DNA from: Rhodamnia argentea
Taxonomy: Eukaryota > Streptophyta > Magnoliopsida > Myrtales > Myrtaceae
Assembly: GCF_020921035.1 (NCBI RefSeq)
Contig: NC_063154.1
Span: 5,084,001-5,148,000, forward strand
DNA: 64,000 nucleotides
Direction: 5' to 3'
The notes below the pieces were generated by a model that saw nothing but the letters and a program-made list of their open reading frames with translations, had not been told where the DNA came from and did not search any database. Made by a program: the position numbers and the translations under genes. Below are positions 58,671 to 64,000 of this stretch, piece after piece; the stretch's first letter is position 1; the number at the start of each line of letters is the position of its first letter.

Positions 58671-61600
58671 ATGGGTGTGGAAGAACAAAAGGAGGCGTTG
58701 TTGCAGAAGCATTACTACGAGAATTGCCCTGGCTGCAAAGTCGAGAAGCTTAAGGAATCCCGGAGAGGCTTGCCGATCCGCGAGCTTGTGTCGATATGGA
58801 TCGTTGTACTTTGCAGCGGTAATGAGCATATGTGGCACTATTGTTGTTCATAAGCTTTCTGTCAACTTCTGAATTTTTTCCTTTCTGGGTTCATTGAATT
58901 CGCCGAGTGACTGGACATAAGGACTACGCAAATTTACATGATATTTGGAGTTAGTTTGTTTGAAATAATTCAGTTGTTGATGTGAAGTTAAGCCGATGGC
59001 GACATTGCATAGTGATGGAGTGTGTAACCACAGATGTTTTATTTCTCTGGCAGTATTAGTCCACTTAGCTGATTGTAAAATCTCATATAGCTATGACGTT
59101 AACTCGTTCTGTAATCAGAAGTTATTTGCTGATTCGAAAAGATGTACTTGTAACCTAATTGTTGGCTAATTAGATTTATGATGTCACTGACCAGTTTCTT
59201 GTCCTTTCTCATTCCAGCACTGCCAATATCATCTCTATATCCTTTCCTTTACTTCATGGTAAGTTCTTACATTTTATACTAGAATTTTAAGTATGATGTT
59301 TATATAACTGTTCTGTCTACAGGAGATACTGTGTCCTGAACTGTATGGTTTGGGCTCTGTTTCCTCAAATATGGTCTCTCTAGGCTCCAGATCGTTATTC
59401 TTGGTCAATTAGTCCTGAAATTTTTTGCATTTGTTGCGAATGAAACAAGTATGAGCAAAATGAACATTGTTTTATCTAACTTTGAAGCATCAGAGTTAGC
59501 TTTTGGCATGCAGTCCAACTACTTTCCTCTGTAGATAGTTGTGTAAATGACTAGAAGCATATGATTTGGCCTCTTCTACTCAGGAAATTTTACTTTGTTT
59601 GTTGCATGTGGAATGGAAGATTAGAGATTTCCATATCGCCACAAGAGAGGAAGACATCGGGTATTATGCCGGTTGTGTAGGTGAGATTATCCTGTTGCTT
59701 ATCTCTGTTAATTGCAGACGCCGTGGTTTGATTTTGGCTATACTTTTCACTAACAAACTCTTTGAAATCTGGAAGGTTGTTCATTCCTGTTTGGTAGAGC
59801 CTTGACGTCGATTTTCTGGGGAGTTGTGGCGGATCACTACGGGCGAAAACCAGTCATAATTATGGGAATAATTGTTGTGTTAGTACTAGATCACCATTCA
59901 ATTTCAGTTCCCAGTGACAGAAAAATTCCTCTGATGACAGCGATTACAATCAATTTAACTGTTATGGTTCGATTTATATCAGGGTAATCTTCAACACCCT
60001 CTTCGGCCTAAGTGTGAACATTTGGATGGCCATTACCATGAGATTTCTTCTAGGAAGTTTAAATGGTTTACTCGGACCGATCAAGGTAGGATCTCGTACT
60101 GCTTATGAACTTTTGGATTCGTTGTGGCACAAGCAAATTTGAGCCTCAATAAGCTCCGATGTATGTGTTTCGTAATTTTGTAACAGGCTTATGCGAATGA
60201 AATATTCCGCGAGGAGTACCAAGCGCTAGGAGTATCAGCCGTAAGATCTCCGACCTTTGTTAGAACCTTTCAGCTCTCAATATAGATCTCTAGTTTCTTC
60301 TGCCAAGTACAAAAAGTTAAGGAGTTACTCTTTGGACTCAGGTTAGTACAGCATGGGGGATAGGATTGATTCTCGGTCCAGCTCTGGGAGGTTATCTTGC
60401 GCAGGTATGTCTGATTTATCCAATCTCGACGCATGAAATTGAGTATTCGAAAAACGATGACAATTCCGATACTTGTGTGCAAAAACCCCTTCTCTTAGTT
60501 ATCATGCTCCTCTGAGGTTCCTGGTTTCTGTATTCTTTTGCCCTCAGCCTGCGGAAAAGTTCCCGTCCATATTTTCCCAAGAATCAGTATTCGGAAAGTG
60601 AGTGGATGTTGCTTTCTTCTACATTAATATTGTTAGATCCTATCAAGAGATCATCCTCATGAGCTCTAAACATTTGATTTCTTGATTTGGATGCAGATTT
60701 CCCTACTTCTTGCCGTGTCTCACCATCTCGGTTTTCGCATTGGTAGTTTCTATTGCGTCCTGCTGGCTTCCGGTATGCACATCGCTAATTAGTCCGGGTT
60801 CCACATTCTTGATGATGAAAATATTCGGTTTTTTTTCCGCTCATCTGACATGAGTAGCGATGTTGCGCTTTATTGAGTGCGCAAAAATCTGTTTTCATTG
60901 CAGGAAACATTGCATATGCACCACGGAAGTAGCGAGCTTGATGAGTCTCGCAAAGACATGGAGACCGCATCCCTCAAGTCTGGTGTGAAATGCAAGACGC
61001 AAGAATTCGAAGGGAAAGCTCCGAAAAAGTCTCTGATTCGTAATTGGCCCTTGATGTCGGCCATCATGACGTACTGTGTCTTCTCGCTTCACGACATGGC
61101 TTACTCAGAGGTAACATAAGAATAGCACGCGATTCTCTGCCATGCGTTCTCAGTTCTTCTTCATTCACCGTATTCCAATATCATGAGTGCAACGATTTCC
61201 GCACTCGTGGTGCCGAGTACTTCATTGACAGTTGCTTGAAGACCAAAAGTTCTTCTATTGTGGACAAGCACGAACTTTTAATCTGCAATGCAGCAGGCAG
61301 AAGACATTCCTTCGGCTAGTCATGATTTGATGGCTGTTGCGAGAAATTTATTTTGGCTTGTTCTTTGGAATTCTATCCGAGTTCGAAGTAGTCCATAATG
61401 TGGCATCAGCATATCATGCCAGTTTCCAAATAAGTTCATTTTGTCTTTTAATTCGATACTCTCATTAGCCTTTCCGTTCTACTTGCTCTCTCTGTAGATC
61501 TTTTCGCTGTGGGCCGTCAGCCCTAGGCGATTAGGGGGTTTAAGCTACACGACTGAAGATGTTGGAACTGTTCTTTCCATCTCAGGTATATACCCCAGTT

Positions 61601-62915
61601 TCTTCCTCGTATGTCAAGATAAGTTCGTTCAGGAAAACAACTTGGTAGTCACTAAATCTGCAATTCAAAGGGAACTTCGAGATGTGGCACTCTGTATTGT
61701 TGATACAAGTTCTGCCTATTCGAAACTTAGAAGTATGGTGGTCTTGGTCTATTATCAATGAACGTATGTCTGTACTGGTTCAATATATTTGCCGGGGATC
61801 CTGATTGCTGAATTCTACCACCAGGTGCCGGCCTTCTCGTCTTCCAAACTTGTTTATACCCATACTTGGACAGACTTCTCGGCCCCGTTTTGGTAGCTCG
61901 CATTTGTGGGGTACGTTTTCGATATCTCATAACTTGGAACTCGAGCACGTGCTCGTGAAAAACATTTTGTCTCGCTGCTATTCAGGGTCTATCTGATAAA
62001 AGGACGATAATCCCGTCTTTCCGTTGCATGAACGCGTGAATGCAGATCTTATCGATACCGCTCTTGTCAAGCTACCCTTTTATAGCCATGCTGACCGGGA
62101 TAAGTCTCTCCATAGTTTTGAATTGCGCATCAGTGGCGAAGAATGTTCTTTCTGTGAGTATGCCTTACACTCTACGGAAAAGAGAAAAGCAAAACCTCTG
62201 TTCATACCTAATTCTAACTGGAATTGTGCATGTCCAAAGGTTTCCGTCTTCACCAGCTTGTTCCTTCTGCAAAACAAAGCCGTTGTAAGCTTCTAATGAT
62301 AATCTTCGACGTGTCTGATCTTTATTAACATCCTCGAATGCATACATTTCTCGTGAAGGTTTGGCTTAAGTTGGAATCTGAAATAACAGGATCAAGATCA
62401 GAGAGGAGCTGCCAATGGAATCGCGATGACCGCCATGTCTCTCTTCAAGGCGGTTGGTCCAGCTGGAGGAGGCGCTATGTGAGTTCCGCTTAATTTTTGT
62501 CAGCATTCATCGTATCACTACAACGGGACAATTAGCAGTAGATAATCTTAAACTCTTTACTGAAAACAATCAATTACTCTGCATGCTTAAAGGGTAGACT
62601 TGATTAATGTTCTCATCCATGGACAAAATCTTTGGCAGATTCTCTTGGACACAGAAACGTCAGAACTCGGCCTTTCTGCCAGGTAACTCATCTGTTGTCA
62701 TATGCCAAAAGATAAAATGTTTACATGAAGATGTGCATATATGCACACATTCATGATGTAAAATGACGACATTTAAGTCTATGCGACCTTGAGGAACTTT
62801 GACAAGCCCGTGCACATGTGCAGGTAACCAGATGATCTTCTTCATCTTGAATGTGGTCGTGGCGATTGGGGTGATGACGACGTTCAAGCCGTTCCTTGTT
62901 GAGCGCCGCGACTAA
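58671..62915 (+). CDS. ZIFL1: ZINC INDUCED FACILITATOR-LIKE 1 MFS transporter, gene B (485 aa, 17 exons)
   Basis: Exons: 58671-58818, 59218-59258, 59620-59680, 59776-59878, 59983-60085, 60187-60240, 60342-60404, 60548-60597, 60697-60772, 60904-61110, 61498-61585, 61825-61910, 62046-62153, 62240-62284, 62390-62478, 62639-62682, 62824-62915. Every exon has the same length as its gene-A partner, and introns are also alignable, so this is a recent tandem duplicate. It keeps the CPGC motif, the [20 protein letters not shown] segment and the C-terminal [11 protein letters not shown] notable change is in MFS motif A: ADHYGRK instead of ADRYGRK. The exon 3 acceptor is GGAAG where gene A has GGCAG. 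Substrates cannot be predicted from sequence; zinc, potassium or auxin-related transport is family knowledge. Confidence 0.92.
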
Positions 62916-64000
62916 ATGGAAACAGAGTTGAACCCGCATGAATTCCCATTATAAGCAAGCGGAATGATATTCATGTTGAATATAATATTCCATTCATTAA
63001 GACATAAGATAAGAACAAGTTCATACTCAACCCATAGCCATAACATGTACCACCATTCGAGTCATACAGCAAATGATCTAGCCTACCTGGTGAGAGGTAC
63101 ACAAACATGATCCTACTCCTTTCTATCAGGCGGTCTCAAAAAATTTTGTTCAATACATATGGACACTATTCTCCATACGCTCAAATATACACGAACACAT
63201 ACATATGTATCTGCTGCCTGGCTCTCTACCATCTCCCCTGGATCGCCCTTTGGCCTGTCGCTGCCGTCTCTGCTGTTGCCCCCTCCATTGCCGTCGTTGT
63301 CTATGATCAGAAGTCCTAACACACGATCGCCTTGCCTATAATATCATGTGATAAATCTAACACTAACAACAGGCAGACATCCCATGTTGGCAAATAAGAC
63401 GATCGTGTACTTAACGAAAACAGTTGGTGAATTAGGGAAAACAACATCCTCATGCCAAGCTCGAATATGATATGGCGCTCCGTAAAAGTGGTGTGGCGGT
63501 ATGTCCATATCTAAGGATCGGAAATTTTTGCAAGAGTGAGTCACAGCCCAACAAATAAATCAACTAAAAATTACACCATACGATTCACTTGCTTCCCGAC
63601 TAAAATTCATTTAAGATCCGCTCTTCTAATAAATTACGTCAATTAAACGTTTAATTTAAAAAAAAAATTATTATTACTATTACAACAACGACTTCCAGGG
63701 ATTGAACCCCAGTCATCTATGGACCCTTTTTATTCCCCACACGCAGAGGCGCTGGCGGTGTCAGATAGTTTTCTTTCTTTTTATTATCTTACCTAGCACA
63801 TCATTTTATATTCATCATATTGCCATCCAGGATTATAACAAAAATACAGATCAAGCATTTGTAGCCAATGAACATCACATCACGTGAGATATGCTATGTA
63901 CTCACAAATATGCACATAATTTTTAGCATTATTTTATTTCATAGCTCTCAATCTCACTTTTCAAGGCCCACGGATTCCTCTCGATATTCGCGCGTGGCAC
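62916..64000. other. 3' flank of ZIFL B and right edge
   Basis: 62916 to about 63100 is probable 3' UTR. Short ORFs at 63107-63544 have no recognisable domain. A tRNA-like B-box lies at 63694-63714 (own entry). Nothing else is seen to the window edge. Confidence 0.4.
63660..63770 (-). repeat. Possible SINE 3' part with RNA polymerase III B-box
   Basis: On minus, GACTGGGGTTCAATCCCTGG (about 63713-63694) is close to the tRNA B-box/T-arm consensus GGTTCRANTCC. It is followed by TAATAGTAATAATAA and a homopolymer run, like a SINE tail. I could not identify an A-box or a full tRNA fold, so a SINE fragment is more likely than a tRNA gene. Confidence 0.4.

Noticed and set aside
63694-63714. A tRNA gene at the B-box-like word
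   Set aside because: No acceptor stem, anticodon arm or A-box could be folded around it.

Overview
This is plant nuclear DNA from a woody-type eudicot. The evidence is spliced genes with GT-AG introns, AT-rich intergenic DNA full of MITE-like inverted repeats, and plant-only families (FAR1-related, EIN3, WRINKLED1, ZIFL). An intact CCaMK gene means the lineage kept the arbuscular-mycorrhizal signalling pathway, which argues against Brassicaceae. A myrtalean tree is my impression from repeat style; it is not proven.

Layout. 1-1.55 kb: 5' end of a 3-hydroxyisobutyryl-CoA hydrolase (CHY1-like) gene, minus strand, running off the left edge. 4.2-5.2 kb: PIG-C/GPI2, first committed step of GPI-anchor synthesis. 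6.6-11.2 kb: an eight-exon gene for a plant-conserved Ser/Arg-rich protein I cannot name. 12.4-22.3 kb: a tandem segmental duplication, each unit carrying a dead WRINKLED1-like AP2 gene and a PP2C-type phosphatase gene; the first PP2C looks intact, the second is decayed. 22.4-25.7 kb: repeats, including a 2-kb element that is almost entirely one giant inverted repeat with a 10-bp target-site duplication. 25.8-31 kb: a FAR1-RELATED SEQUENCE 3-like gene. 31.4-34.5 kb (minus): CCaMK/DMI3. 36.6-39.7 kb (minus): an EIN3/EIL1 ethylene transcription factor. 39.7-43 kb: repeats with a LINE RNase H remnant. 43.0-44.9 kb: a type-I pectin methylesterase. 45-52 kb: nested MITEs, duplicated non-coding blocks and a fragment of a ZIFL gene inside a long-TIR element. 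52.2-56.4 and 58.7-62.9 kb: two intact tandem ZIFL1-like MFS transporter genes of identical 17-exon structure, separated by a copia-type LTR remnant.

There is no operon logic; genes are individually transcribed. The themes are tandem duplication followed by decay (WRI1/PP2C, ZIFL) and dense small transposons. All exon models were made by reading splice sites by eye and checking that exon phases join and the protein matches the remembered family pattern; no alignment or transcript data were available. No CRISPR, rRNA or convincing tRNA gene was seen.
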